Positions 7,450 to 16,027 of a DNA stretch of 64,000 nucleotides are shown here, one piece after another. Source of the DNA: Christiangramia lutea (lineage in GTDB: Bacteria > Bacteroidota > Bacteroidia > Flavobacteriales > Flavobacteriaceae); the NCBI RefSeq assembly GCF_022489035.1, contig NZ_JAKVTV010000001.1, forward strand, positions 1,302,001 through 1,366,000, given 5' to 3'. The position numbers and the translations under genes are program-made. Positions within the stretch are counted from its first letter, which is position 1. Every line of letters starts with the position of its first letter. The notes beneath the pieces are model-generated. The model saw only the letters and a list, made by a program, of their open reading frames with translations, searched no databases and was not told where the DNA came from.

Positions 7450-8802
7450 ATGTCTAAAGTATTGGTCGTTGAGGACGATGTAGCATTTGGAACTATGTTA
7501 AAAACCTTTTTGGAGAAAAGGGATTATAAGGTAGCTTTGGTCTATTCCGCTGAAGAAGCCTTCAAAAAGATTGCTTCAGATAAATTTGACCTCGTACTAA
7601 CCGATGTAAGGCTTCCAGATAATGATGGTCTTGAAATACTTAAGAATGTTAAAGACGAGAATCCTGCTACCCAGGTGATCGTGATGACCAGTTATGCTGA
7701 AATTAGTATGGCGGTTAATGCAATGAAGGAAGGAGCTTTTGATTATGTTTCTAAGCCTTTCAGGCCGGAGTCTATCCTTCAAACTATAGAAAATGCCCTG
7801 CATACTAATGAGGTTGCTCCTAAAGTTGAAAAATCTAAGCCTGCTAAAAAAAGTACTGGTCCTTTAAATGAAAATAAGGACATGGTTAAAGGCGTAAGCG
7901 AGCCTTCACGAAGACTTAGCGATTATGTAGAGTTAGTTGCCCCAACTAATATGTCTGTACTTATTACCGGGGAAAGTGGAACCGGGAAAGAGCAGATCGC
8001 GAAAAGCATTCACCTACAAAGTAAAAGGCAGAATGCTCCCTTTATAGCTGTGGATTGTGGTGCTATTCCTAAAGAAATTGCTTCAAGTGAATTTTTCGGC
8101 CACCTAAAAGGTTCTTTTACCGGTGCAATTAACGATAAGACCGGCCATTTTGCTGCTGCGAATGGCGGAACCTTATTCCTGGATGAAATCGGGAATCTCA
8201 CTTACGAATTACAGGTTCAGTTATTAAGAGCTTTGCAAGAAAGAAGGATAAAGCCTGTGGGAAGTAATAATGAGATTGAGGTAGATATTCGTGTAGTGAC
8301 GGCTACAAACGAAGACCTTTCAGAAGCGGTTAAAGAAGGTGATTTCAGGGAAGATCTTTATCACAGGTTAAATGAGTTTTCTATAAAAGTTCCTGCATTA
8401 AGGGAAAGAAAGGAAGATCTTATGCTTTTTGCCAATCAATTCCTGGATGAAGCCAATGCAGACCTTGAAAAAAATATTGTTGGTTTTTCAGACGAGGCCA
8501 TTCATGCTTTCAAGAACTATAACTGGCCTGGAAACCTTAGGGAGCTTAAGAATATGGTGAAACGGGCCGTACTTCTAACAAAAGATGATCTTATTCCGCT
8601 AAAAGTTCTTCCGCATGAGATCGCTACTTCCAGTCGTACCAATGAGAATGATTACGGTTTGTTCAAAAACAAAAATGAGGAACAACTGATTCTTGATGCG
8701 CTTGAGAAAACAGGCGGTAATAAGAGTAAAGCGGCGCGAATGTTATCTATAGATAGGAAAACCCTGTATAATAAACTTAAGCAATACGGGATTAAGCTGT
8801 AA
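7450..8802 (+). CDS. sigma-54-dependent response regulator (NtrC family)
   Basis: The 450-residue protein has three domains. A receiver (1-120) has the phospho-acceptor Asp52 in LVLTDVRLP and Lys in SKPF. An AAA+ domain (about 145-370) has Walker A GESGTGKE, the sigma-54 contact loop GSFTGA in place of the usual GAFTGA, Walker B GGTLFLDEIGN and arginine fingers. A Fis-type helix-turn-helix at the end reads GNKSKAARMLSIDRKTLYNKL. Phosphorylation should drive oligomerisation and ATP-powered opening of sigma-54 promoters. The hybrid kinase gene ends against it on the other strand with an 11-bp overlap and is a candidate partner, though convergent orientation means separate control. The Ala-to-Ser change in the loop is known in active members. 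Confidence 0.93.
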   Translation: MSKVLVVEDDVAFGTMLKTFLEKRDYKVALVYSAEEAFKKIASDKFDLVLTDVRLPDNDGLEILKNVKDENPATQVIVMTSYAEISMAVNAMKEGAFDYVSKPFRPESILQTIENALHTNEVAPKVEKSKPAKKSTGPLNENKDMVKGVSEPSRRLSDYVELVAPTNMSVLITGESGTGKEQIAKSIHLQSKRQNAPFIAVDCGAIPKEIASSEFFGHLKGSFTGAINDKTGHFAAANGGTLFLDEIGNLTYELQVQLLRALQERRIKPVGSNNEIEVDIRVVTATNEDLSEAVKEGDFREDLYHRLNEFSIKVPALRERKEDLMLFANQFLDEANADLEKNIVGFSDEAIHAFKNYNWPGNLRELKNMVKRAVLLTKDDLIPLKVLPHEIATSSRTNENDYGLFKNKNEEQLILDALEKTGGNKSKAARMLSIDRKTLYNKLKQYGIKL

Positions 8803-11239
8803 TACTGGTATTGAGGCTGGACATTAATTCGAAAATCTTATTTTCAAAATTATCAAATTGTTGCTCGGTGATTTCTTCCCGGGACTCAAGTTTCATAAGA
8901 ACCACAATTACTTCATTCGCCCTCATCTGTCTTAACATAGGGAGCATTCTATGTGCGAGTTTGCCCATCCTATCTGTATCCTTTTCATCAAAGGCATCTC
9001 TCAATTCCTCAAGACTGTCCTGAGCGCCATTCAGAAATGCCTGTATAATAGTATGCATGGCATCCTCGTCCTGACCTGAAAATTCATAAATGTCAGTCAA
9101 ATCGTAATTATCAGATTTTAACTGAATATTGGTCAATGCTGGCTCAACTTTCTCTTCTTTTTCCTCATAATTCAGATGTAACAGGTTGGCAATACTCTGT
9201 TTTAGTTCCTTGGTTTTATAAGGTTTTAAAAGTTTATTATTAAAGCCAACTTCTGTATATACTTCTCTTTCAATATCGGTTCTTCCGGAAAGTGCTATTA
9301 CCGGCAGATCTTTAAAATTTTCATCGGTTCTTACCCTGTTTATTAATTCAAAACCATCTAAAATCGGCATTTGAATATCAGTAAGGATAAGGTCAAATTT
9401 ATTAGATCTTAATTTTTCAAGCCCAATTTTCCCATTCTCTGCGGTCTCTATTTCGAACCCCATAGACTTAGCCACTTCTACGGTTAGAGATAACTGTCCG
9501 GGTTCATCATCTATAATAAGTACTTTTTTTCCTGAAGCATCAAGGTCCAGGCTTTCTTCAGTCTGGTCCGTCAGCTCTTCTCTTTCCGGTTCCTCACGGG
9601 TTTCAGAAATCTTAACTACAGGGATTAGAATGGTGAATTTGCTGCCCTCTCCCTGTTCACTTTCTAGGGTGATATCTCCATCTAAAAGTTTTGCCAGCCT
9701 TTTGGTGATGGCCAGTCCAAGTCCCGAACCTCCAAAACGCTTTTCTATACTACTGTTTTCCTGAGAAAATTCCTCAAAAATACTTTCCTGCATTTCTTTG
9801 GAAATTCCTATTCCGGAATCTTCTACGCTTATTTCGAGAAGGTGGTTTTTATCTGAAGTATTTTTTAATTCTGCCGAAATCACAATTTCACCTTCTTCGG
9901 TAAATTTCCAGGCATTGGAAATAAGGTTGGCCAGGATCTGTTTAATTCTAAAAGGATCACTTTGTATCTGAACATTAGTCTCATCAGATACCTCTATAAT
10001 AATATCTACATCCTTTTTCTTTTCTGCCGGAATCACATTATTCACTGTATCATGAATAAGTTTTTTAGGATTGAAAGAAAGTTTTTCAATGAGCATCTTT
10101 CCAGCTTCCAGTTTTGATAGATCTAGAAGGTCGTTTACCAGTCTTAGGATGAATTCAGAAGATTTTTTTATCTGGTTCAGGTAATGTTTTTGCTTGTCGT
10201 TGAGGTCTGTTTTCTGTATAAGATCTGTATAACCCATTACGGTTGTAAGCGGACTTCTTAAGTCATGCGTAATGGCAGCCATAAATTGCTCCCGGCTGGC
10301 CAGTAAAGATTCGGCAAAATCTTTAGCCTCTTCCAGTTCTGCTCTATACCGCTGACTTCTGGTGATGTCACCAATAATGTTTATGATGAAATAGAGGATA
10401 ATGAGGAGAATAATACAACCTCCAATAATGATAATATTAGAGGTTTTATTAAGCATATTCTGGAAAACCTCTGCTCTTTCTACCGTATTTTCACGTTCCT
10501 TTTGTTCCAGTCCAGCCAATAAACTTTGAAGCTGCTGGTTTAGGATCATGTCGTTATTAAGCAACTCGTTTTCTTTCTGGATTACTTCATTCTGAAATTG
10601 CCTGTTGGCAAATTCCAGATCGGTAAGTACTCGCTTAACCGATTTTACAACCGAGTCCAGCCGTTGGGTGGTGATGCGTTCGGCATTATCCTCTCGGGAA
10701 TATTCCAGCCATTTAACCAAGACATCCTTTTGGTAAGGCTTTAAATTCCTGAATCGGTTTTCGTAATTATAATCTTTAAAGGAGGCATCTATGTTCTTTA
10801 GTTCGCTTAAAGCTTTAGAATAATAATTCGTATTTCTATCGGTGTCTCTTAAAGCTACCAGCTCCTTGAGGTTTTCGGTTTTCTGGTCCAGAAGTTTATT
10901 TATGCTATCGGTCTCTTTCTCAAGATCTATGTTCTCGTATGTTTCCTCCAGTTTACGTAGCTTCCCTTTGATAGAATCAATCTGGGCATTGTAGATCTTC
11001 AGTTCTTCTTGTTCACCAGATTGAATAAGCCTTCGGCTGGTATTCTCTGATTCGTTTAGATTGGTGCTTATTTCGCTTACCAGGATTAACTGCTGATTGT
11101 TTTCGGTGTTGGATTGAGCGATCTGGGAATATGCGATTACCTGATCATAAACATACCATACGGCCAGGCTCGCAAGGATGGCCACAATAACATATCCGGT
11201 AACTACTTTTACGGTGATGGAGCGTTTTGCACTTAACAT
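8792..11239 (-). CDS. hybrid sensor histidine kinase with receiver and HPt domains
   Basis: This 815-residue membrane protein has an N-terminal membrane helix (about 10-32), a 230-residue charged, coiled-coil-rich periplasmic sensor, and a second helix near 268-290. HisKA follows with the phospho-His near residue 325 in ITHDLRSPLTTV, then an ATPase domain with N box NLISNAWKF and G boxes EDSGIGIS and FGGSGLGLA. The receiver has its Asp near 619 in LILTDIQMP, and a C-terminal HPt-like helical bundle carries LAHRMLPMLRQ. Several phosphorelay steps could therefore occur within one chain, passing phosphate to a separate regulator. The convergent NtrC-type regulator is the nearest candidate. No ligand is suggested by the sensor. 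Confidence 0.92.
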   Translation of the reverse strand: MLSAKRSITVKVVTGYVIVAILASLAVWYVYDQVIAYSQIAQSNTENNQQLILVSEISTNLNESENTSRRLIQSGEQEELKIYNAQIDSIKGKLRKLEETYENIDLEKETDSINKLLDQKTENLKELVALRDTDRNTNYYSKALSELKNIDASFKDYNYENRFRNLKPYQKDVLVKWLEYSREDNAERITTQRLDSVVKSVKRVLTDLEFANRQFQNEVIQKENELLNNDMILNQQLQSLLAGLEQKERENTVERAEVFQNMLNKTSNIIIIGGCIILLIILYFIINIIGDITRSQRYRAELEEAKDFAESLLASREQFMAAITHDLRSPLTTVMGYTDLIQKTDLNDKQKHYLNQIKKSSEFILRLVNDLLDLSKLEAGKMLIEKLSFNPKKLIHDTVNNVIPAEKKKDVDIIIEVSDETNVQIQSDPFRIKQILANLISNAWKFTEEGEIVISAELKNTSDKNHLLEISVEDSGIGISKEMQESIFEEFSQENSSIEKRFGGSGLGLAITKRLAKLLDGDITLESEQGEGSKFTILIPVVKISETREEPEREELTDQTEESLDLDASGKKVLIIDDEPGQLSLTVEVAKSMGFEIETAENGKIGLEKLRSNKFDLILTDIQMPILDGFELINRVRTDENFKDLPVIALSGRTDIEREVYTEVGFNNKLLKPYKTKELKQSIANLLHLNYEEKEEKVEPALTNIQLKSDNYDLTDIYEFSGQDEDAMHTIIQAFLNGAQDSLEELRDAFDEKDTDRMGKLAHRMLPMLRQMRANEVIVVLMKLESREEITEQQFDNFENKIFELMSSLNTSITA

Positions 11240-11292
11240 TACTCAGGATTTATCTAAAATTAAGCCAAATCTGTGAAATCTCCTCAAATGTA

Positions 11293-11322
11293 TTGGATTT
11301 CTAAAAAAGCATATTACTTTTG
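11293..11322 (+). promoter_or_regulatory. promoter for the riboswitch-controlled receptor
   Basis: TACTTTTG at 11315-11322 matches the -7 TAnnTTTG element. TTGG at 11293 lies about 18 bp upstream in the place of the -33 box. The expected start would be just before the TPP riboswitch. Confidence 0.6.
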
Positions 11323-11336
11323 CGCCACAATCTCAT

Positions 11337-11407
11337 AAGGGGTGCCACTTTTTTGTGGCTGAGATCATACCCAATGAACCTGGGCAGGTAATGCTGCCAA
11401 GGGAATT
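11337..11407 (+). promoter_or_regulatory. TPP riboswitch (thi box)
   Basis: The stretch GGGGTGCC...GGCTGAGATCATACCC is followed by TGAACCTGGGCAGGTAATGC and then TGCCAAGGGAA. This reproduces the conserved TPP aptamer core: CUGAGA, ACCC, UGAACCUG, the GG-UAAUGCC pyrophosphate arm and the final AGGGA. It binds thiamin pyrophosphate and lies directly upstream of a TonB-dependent receptor gene, with a terminator in between, so high TPP should stop transcription. Confidence 0.93.
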
Positions 11408-11430
11408 GCGCGAAAGCGCAGTGTATGCAC

Positions 11431-11467
11431 TCCTGATATTGCCGAATGGCAGTCTCAGGATTTTTTA
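11431..11467 (+). terminator. riboswitch expression-platform terminator
   Basis: TCCTGA pairs with TCAGGA around an inner TTGCC/GGCA stem, followed by TTTTTTATTT. Upstream, TGCGCGAAAGCGCA (11407-11420) is a stable GNRA-capped hairpin that closes the aptamer region. The placement before the start codon fits transcription attenuation. Confidence 0.8.
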
Positions 11468-11522
11468 TTTTAATCTAAAATCAAAAGAATAATCGCCCCT
11501 TTTATTCGTGAAATATTTACGA

Positions 11523-13904
11523 ATGAAAAATGTATTATTTTTTGCAGGCTTTTTAATATTTTCTTTACAAGCCTTTGCGCAAGAATTCACTGTTTCCGGT
11601 ACCGTAACTGAGAATGGAGAACCACTCGAGAAAGCATCGGTGTATCTCAGAAGCACTGGCAACGGGACGCTTACCGATGAAAATGGAAATTATGAACTCT
11701 TTTTAGAGGAAGGGAATTATACCCTTGTTTTTTCTTTTGGAAACCAGAAGACCCAAAAAATAGTCTTAGATCAGGATATTCAGATTAATATGGATCTGGC
11801 CGGAGCCGAAGAAGCTCTGGATGAAGTATTTCTATCTGCTGTAAGGGTCAATCAGCAATCACCCATCACCTATAGCAATCTTTCTAATGAGGAGATCGAA
11901 GACAGGAATCTTGGACAGGATATCCCGGTTTTGATGAACTATATGCCCAACGTGGTGACTACTACTGATGCTGGTAACGGAGTAGGATATACCGGAATTA
12001 GGGTTCGTGGTAGTGATGCTACCAGGGTGAATGTAACTATTAACGGAATTCCTTATAACGATGCCGAGAGTCAGGGAACTTTTTGGGTGAACCTGGGGGA
12101 TTTTGCCTCATCTGTGGAAAATTTGCAACTACAACGAGGAGTAGGAACATCAACCAATGGAGCTGGAGCATTTGGAGCTAGTTTAAACATTTTAACCGAT
12201 TCTTATAATGAAGAGGCGCAGGCCGAAATTGCCAATAGCGTTGGTTCTTTCAATACCTTTAAGCACACGGTTAAGTTTAGCACCGGCTTATTCAATGATC
12301 ATTGGGCCTTCGCTGGAAGAGCTTCAAAAATTCGTAGTGACGGTTATATAGACCGGGCAAGTAGTGACCTGAAATCTTATTTTCTGCAGGGTACTTTTGT
12401 TGATGATAATACTTTAATTAAAGCTCTCACTTTTGGGGGTACAGAAAGAACATACCAGGCTTGGTATGGGATAGACGCTGAAACTCTGGAAAATGACCGG
12501 ACTTTTAATCCTGCCGGGATCTACACAGATGAAGATGGAAATACGAGGTTCTACGATAATCAAACCGATAATTATTCCCAGGATCACTACCAGCTTATGT
12601 GGAACCAGGATTATGGAAGCAGCTGGTCTTCTAACATAGCTTTCCACTATACCTATGGGAGAGGTTATTATGAAGAATATGAGGAGGATGCCAGTCTCAC
12701 CGATTTTGGCCTGGAACCATTTATTTCTGGTGGGGAAGAGGTTAATACTTCAGATCTAGTTGGCACTAAATGGCTGGATAATCATTTCTACGGAACTGTT
12801 TTTAGCCTGAATTATCAGAATACAAATTGGGATGTTACTCTTGGTGGTGGCTGGAATAAATATGAAGGTGATCATTTTGGAGAAGTGGTTTATACAAGAT
12901 TTGCCAGAAATAACGATCCTTATGAGCCTTATTATTTCAACCAGGCAGACAAAACAGATTTCAACCTCTATGGAAAAGCAAATTTTGCTATCACCGAAAA
13001 ACTGGCTGGTTATGCCGATCTTCAGATTAGAACGGTGAATTATGAAACCGATGGCCTTCTAGATGACCAAACCAGGTTCTTGAATGAGGATAGCTTTAGC
13101 TTTTTCAATCCAAAAGCCGGCCTTACGTATGAGTGGGACAACCTGAATCAGCTCTATTTTTCATATGCCAGGGCCCACCGTGAGCCTAGCCGGAACGATT
13201 ATGAGAATGGCGACCCGGAGCCGGAGGAGCTGAACGATTTTGAACTTGGCTGGAGACATAAAAGCAGGTCTTTCCAGTTGAATACGAATCTTTATTATAT
13301 GGCCTATGAAAACCAATTGGTGTTAACTGGAGGAATAGACGATGTTGGCGCGTTTATACGCCAGAATAGTGGGAAAAGTTACAGGCTGGGACTTGAAGTA
13401 GATGCAACAGTTAGGCTGTCAGACAGATTTACAATTAGGCCTAATATCGCCCTGAGCAGAAATAAAAATGTAGATTTTGTTTCACCTTTCAACGGGGAGC
13501 TGGTAGAGTATGGTGATACAGATATTTCATATTCGCCAGAAATCGTAGCCGGTAATATTTTCAATTACGAACCGGTAAATGGTCTGGAATTGAAACTGCT
13601 TTCAAAATATGTTGGGGAGCAATATATGAGCAATGTTGAAGCTGAAAATTCTAAACTGGAAAGCTACTTCACGAACGATTTCAATATCCAGTATAACTGG
13701 GAAAATCCCTGGATTTTTAAGGAAATCGTGATCACAGGTTTGGTGAATAATATCTTCAATGAGAAATATGTCTCTAATGGATATTATTACACCTTCGATA
13801 TTTCTAATGATGACCTGCCTTCTGGGGTGCAGACTTTAGATGGGGCAGGATATTATCCCCAGGCCACTACTAACTTTCTATTAGGACTTACATTGAAGTT
13901 CTAG
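11523..13904 (+). CDS. TonB-dependent outer-membrane receptor under TPP control (probable thiamin uptake)
   Basis: This protein of about 793 residues begins with a signal peptide (MKNVLFFAGFLIFSLQAFAQ). A carboxypeptidase-regulatory-like beta domain (FTVSGTVTENGEPLEKASVY...) is followed by a plug (ITYSNLSNEEIEDRNLGQDIPVLMN...VRGSDATRVNVTINGIPYND) and a long beta-barrel ending in Phe (LGLTLKF), as barrel proteins do. Such receptors import scarce ligands using the TonB-ExbBD system. The upstream TPP riboswitch and terminator indicate that the cargo is thiamin or a precursor. I took the ATG at 11523; a GTG at 11508 adds five residues. No partner transporter follows directly; a PnuC gene lies 8 kb away. 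Confidence 0.92.
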   Translation: MKNVLFFAGFLIFSLQAFAQEFTVSGTVTENGEPLEKASVYLRSTGNGTLTDENGNYELFLEEGNYTLVFSFGNQKTQKIVLDQDIQINMDLAGAEEALDEVFLSAVRVNQQSPITYSNLSNEEIEDRNLGQDIPVLMNYMPNVVTTTDAGNGVGYTGIRVRGSDATRVNVTINGIPYNDAESQGTFWVNLGDFASSVENLQLQRGVGTSTNGAGAFGASLNILTDSYNEEAQAEIANSVGSFNTFKHTVKFSTGLFNDHWAFAGRASKIRSDGYIDRASSDLKSYFLQGTFVDDNTLIKALTFGGTERTYQAWYGIDAETLENDRTFNPAGIYTDEDGNTRFYDNQTDNYSQDHYQLMWNQDYGSSWSSNIAFHYTYGRGYYEEYEEDASLTDFGLEPFISGGEEVNTSDLVGTKWLDNHFYGTVFSLNYQNTNWDVTLGGGWNKYEGDHFGEVVYTRFARNNDPYEPYYFNQADKTDFNLYGKANFAITEKLAGYADLQIRTVNYETDGLLDDQTRFLNEDSFSFFNPKAGLTYEWDNLNQLYFSYARAHREPSRNDYENGDPEPEELNDFELGWRHKSRSFQLNTNLYYMAYENQLVLTGGIDDVGAFIRQNSGKSYRLGLEVDATVRLSDRFTIRPNIALSRNKNVDFVSPFNGELVEYGDTDISYSPEIVAGNIFNYEPVNGLELKLLSKYVGEQYMSNVEAENSKLESYFTNDFNIQYNWENPWIFKEIVITGLVNNIFNEKYVSNGYYYTFDISNDDLPSGVQTLDGAGYYPQATTNFLLGLTLKF

Positions 13905-13920
13905 GAAATTGTGGGTTTTT

Positions 13921-13968
13921 AGCCGCCTCCTTTCTTTATTGTAGGGGTAACAGGAAGGGGGCTTTTTT
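13921..13968 (+). terminator. intrinsic terminator, possibly shared by both strands
   Basis: AGCCGCCTCCTTTC and GGAAGGGGGCTTTTTT pair imperfectly between the convergent receptor and lipoprotein genes. The T run follows the plus-strand gene. Confidence 0.65.
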
Positions 13969-14395
13969 AATTAAAAACTTCCAAAACATTGCCTGAGCGT
14001 TGTACTCTGTAAGGTTTCATGGTATATTGACCATCACCTTCTGAAAGCTCACCGGTAATTATATTATATTTATTGTCATCGCAGTTGCAGCTGGCAAGAA
14101 CTCCATTAACGGTCATTGTTGAACAGTTGCTAGGTGGATGATTAGGATCACTAAGTTCGAATGCGGCGTATTGATTATTGTTGATATTGTAAATTACAAT
14201 GCCTTTGATTCCCTGGTTGTAAGTTGAATACGAATTTCCCGGATAAGCCAGGTCATTGTATTCTGGTAAGTTCAGATTCAATTGCAGGTTGACTCTAACA
14301 TCTGGCAGATTTGGATTATTACGGAAATTGTCATCAGATTGGGAACAACCTGTTACAAGCAAAAATATGGAGAATATTAGAAGAGCTTTTTTCAT
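13967..14395 (-). CDS. Rieske-like lipoprotein lacking the usual His ligands
   Basis: The 142-residue product has a lipoprotein signal (MKKALLIFSIFLLVTGCSQ, lipobox with Cys17) and would be anchored in the envelope. The rest, from INLNLP-like strands through PNHPPSNCSTMTVNGVLASCNCDDNKYNIITGE to MKPYRV, follows the order of a Rieske fold. In true Rieske proteins two C-x-H pairs hold a 2Fe-2S cluster. Here the Cys positions are partly kept (NCS and SCNC) but the paired His residues are absent, so a normal cluster is unlikely. It faces the TonB receptor gene tail to tail. Role unknown. Confidence 0.65.
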   Translation of the reverse strand: MKKALLIFSIFLLVTGCSQSDDNFRNNPNLPDVRVNLQLNLNLPEYNDLAYPGNSYSTYNQGIKGIVIYNINNNQYAAFELSDPNHPPSNCSTMTVNGVLASCNCDDNKYNIITGELSEGDGQYTMKPYRVQRSGNVLEVFN

Positions 14396-14449
14396 AAAAC
14401 TTTGAATTATGGCGAAAATAATATAATTGTACCTAAAGATTAAATTTCT

Positions 14450-14457
14450 TACATTTG
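14450..14457 (+). promoter_or_regulatory. -7 box ahead of greA
   Basis: TACATTTG matches TAnnTTTG, and transcription should begin near 14464. That is directly at a terminator-like hairpin, leaving a leader of about 185 nt before greA. Confidence 0.45.
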
Positions 14458-14464
14458 TTTAAAG

Positions 14465-14490
14465 AAATCCCGCTAACTATGGGATTTTTT
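14465..14490 (+). terminator. terminator-like hairpin in the greA leader
   Basis: AAATCCC pairs with GGGATTT across a nine-base loop and runs into TTTTTT. No plus-strand gene precedes it, so it may be an attenuator or a start-proximal hairpin rather than the end of a gene. Confidence 0.55.
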
Positions 14491-14648
14491 CAGTTAATGA
14501 TACAATAGTTTAAACCTGGTGAGCTAAAAACTTTTAGAACCGGGCAATCCTGCGTCCAGGGATTAATTTTATTACTAAAATCATTATAAGGTATGGTTTC
14601 CGGTTTTAGGATTATTTCTAATACCGCGGATAATAAAACGATAAAGTT

Positions 14649-15125
14649 ATGAGTAAAGTATCTTATTATACCCCCGAAGGTTTAAAAAAGCTTCGTGATG
14701 AGCTTAATCAGCTTAAAGATGTGGAAAGACCAAAGGCTTCTCAGGCTATTGCAGAGGCAAGAGATAAAGGAGATCTAAGTGAGAATGCTGAATATGATGC
14801 TGCCAAGGAGGCACAGGGGTTATTGGAAATGAAGATCTCTAAGTTAGAGGAAGTAGTGGCCAATGCACGGGTGATAGATGAATCACAACTTGATACATCT
14901 AAAGTCCTGGTGCATTCCCACGTGAAGATTAAGAATAAAACGAACGGAGCTGAAATGGAATACAAGCTTGTAGCCCAGAGTGAAGCCGATCTAAAATCGG
15001 GGAAGATATCTGTAGATTCTCCCATAGGTAAAGGCCTGCTTGGAAAAGAAGTAGGAGACACCGCAGAGATCCAGGTTCCCAATGGAACTGTAAAGTTCGA
15101 GGTTATTGAGATCTGGAGAGAATAA
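14649..15125 (+). CDS. greA: transcription elongation factor GreA
   Basis: The 158-residue product starts MSKVSYYTPEGLKKLRDELN and has the acidic coiled-coil tip motif ARDKGDLSENAEYDAAKEAQ, which places acidic side chains in the RNA polymerase secondary channel. The C-terminal FKBP-like domain includes VDSPIGKGLLGKEVGD. GreA triggers transcript cleavage in backtracked RNA polymerase. Length and motifs are normal. A dyad with a T-rich tail follows it before the HIT gene, so partial termination is possible. Confidence 0.97.
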   Translation: MSKVSYYTPEGLKKLRDELNQLKDVERPKASQAIAEARDKGDLSENAEYDAAKEAQGLLEMKISKLEEVVANARVIDESQLDTSKVLVHSHVKIKNKTNGAEMEYKLVAQSEADLKSGKISVDSPIGKGLLGKEVGDTAEIQVPNGTVKFEVIEIWRE

Positions 15126-15148
15126 AGCTCCGGGTTCTGTTAAGATTT

Positions 15149-15202
15149 AATCCTTTTCTTTCATTTGTATTTTCGGATTTGAGAAAAGGATTCTTTATTT
15201 TT
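15149..15202 (+). terminator. terminator-like dyad after greA
   Basis: AATCCTTTTCT (15149-15159) and AGAAAAGGATT (15182-15192) are perfect complements with a 22-base loop, followed by CTTTATTTTT. Confidence 0.65.
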
Positions 15203-15221
15203 ATGAAAAATCAACCTAGTC

Positions 15222-15617
15222 ATGTCAACATTATTTACAAAGATCGTTAAAGGAGAAGTGCCGGCATATAAGGTGGCTGAAAATAGTCAGTTTCTGGCAT
15301 TTTTAGATATCAGGCCAAATGCAAAGGGACACGTTTTATGTATTCCCAAAAAAGAGGCTGATAAGATCTGGGACCTGGAAGAGGAGATGTATCAGGAATT
15401 AATGCGATTCACCAGACGTGTCTCAATTGCGCTTGAGAAAACAGTGCCTTGCAAGCGCGTGGGAATGGCAGTAGTTGGTTTGGAGGTCCCTCATACCCAT
15501 GTTCATTTAATACCGCTGAATAGCATGAGAGATATGGACTTTTCCAATCATGTTGAAATGAGCGATCAGGAATTCAAAGATCTGGCAGCTGCCATTGGTG
15601 AAAATGTAGATTTGTGA
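15222..15617 (+). CDS. HIT family nucleotide-binding protein
   Basis: This 131-residue protein begins MSTLFTKIVKGEVPAYKVAE and has the histidine-triad motif HTHVHLIPL near residues 97-105. The N-terminal FLDIRPNAKGHVLCIPK also belongs to the family. HIT proteins hydrolyse or transfer AMP from phosphoramidates and similar adducts. It may work as a Hint-type hydrolase in the cytosol. Its stop overlaps the GTG of the thioesterase gene by four bases, so the two are co-translated. Confidence 0.92.
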   Translation: MSTLFTKIVKGEVPAYKVAENSQFLAFLDIRPNAKGHVLCIPKKEADKIWDLEEEMYQELMRFTRRVSIALEKTVPCKRVGMAVVGLEVPHTHVHLIPLNSMRDMDFSNHVEMSDQEFKDLAAAIGENVDL

Positions 15618-16027
15618 GCGAATATTCAGATTATAAACTAAGTGTTGATATTAGGGTAGACTGGAGCGATCTCGACATATACGAGCATGTAAATAATGTT
15701 TCTTATATGCGCTTTCTTCAAAGCGGACGAGTGAATTTCTGGGAAGCTTCAGGGGTCTATGATTATTATAGAAAATCTAACCAGGGAACTATGCTGGTTT
15801 CTACAAAATGTGATTTCAAAAAATCTCTCTTTTATCCAGGAAAAGCAATTATAAAAACCAAACTCGATTTTATTGGAAATACAAGTTTTGGTTTAAAACA
15901 TGTTATTCTCAATGAGAATGGAGAACTGTGTGCTGAAGGAAATGATGTGATTGTTTGTTTCGATTTCGATAAAAATGAAACATTTCCGGTGCCAGAATGG
16001 TTAAGGGAAAGTTTCTCGAAACTTTAA
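15614..16027 (+). CDS. acyl-CoA thioesterase (4HBT hotdog fold)
   Basis: The 137-residue protein has the hotdog core VDWSDLDIYEHVNNVSYMRFL with catalytic-site Asp/Glu and the HVNN turn, as in 4-hydroxybenzoyl-CoA and YbgC-like thioesterases. A GTG start overlapping the HIT stop by four bases was chosen. Members hydrolyse acyl-CoA or acyl-ACP thioesters as oligomers; acyl specificity cannot be read. Its 3' end overlaps the oppositely oriented histidine kinase by four bases. Confidence 0.88.
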   Translation: MSEYSDYKLSVDIRVDWSDLDIYEHVNNVSYMRFLQSGRVNFWEASGVYDYYRKSNQGTMLVSTKCDFKKSLFYPGKAIIKTKLDFIGNTSFGLKHVILNENGELCAEGNDVIVCFDFDKNETFPVPEWLRESFSKL

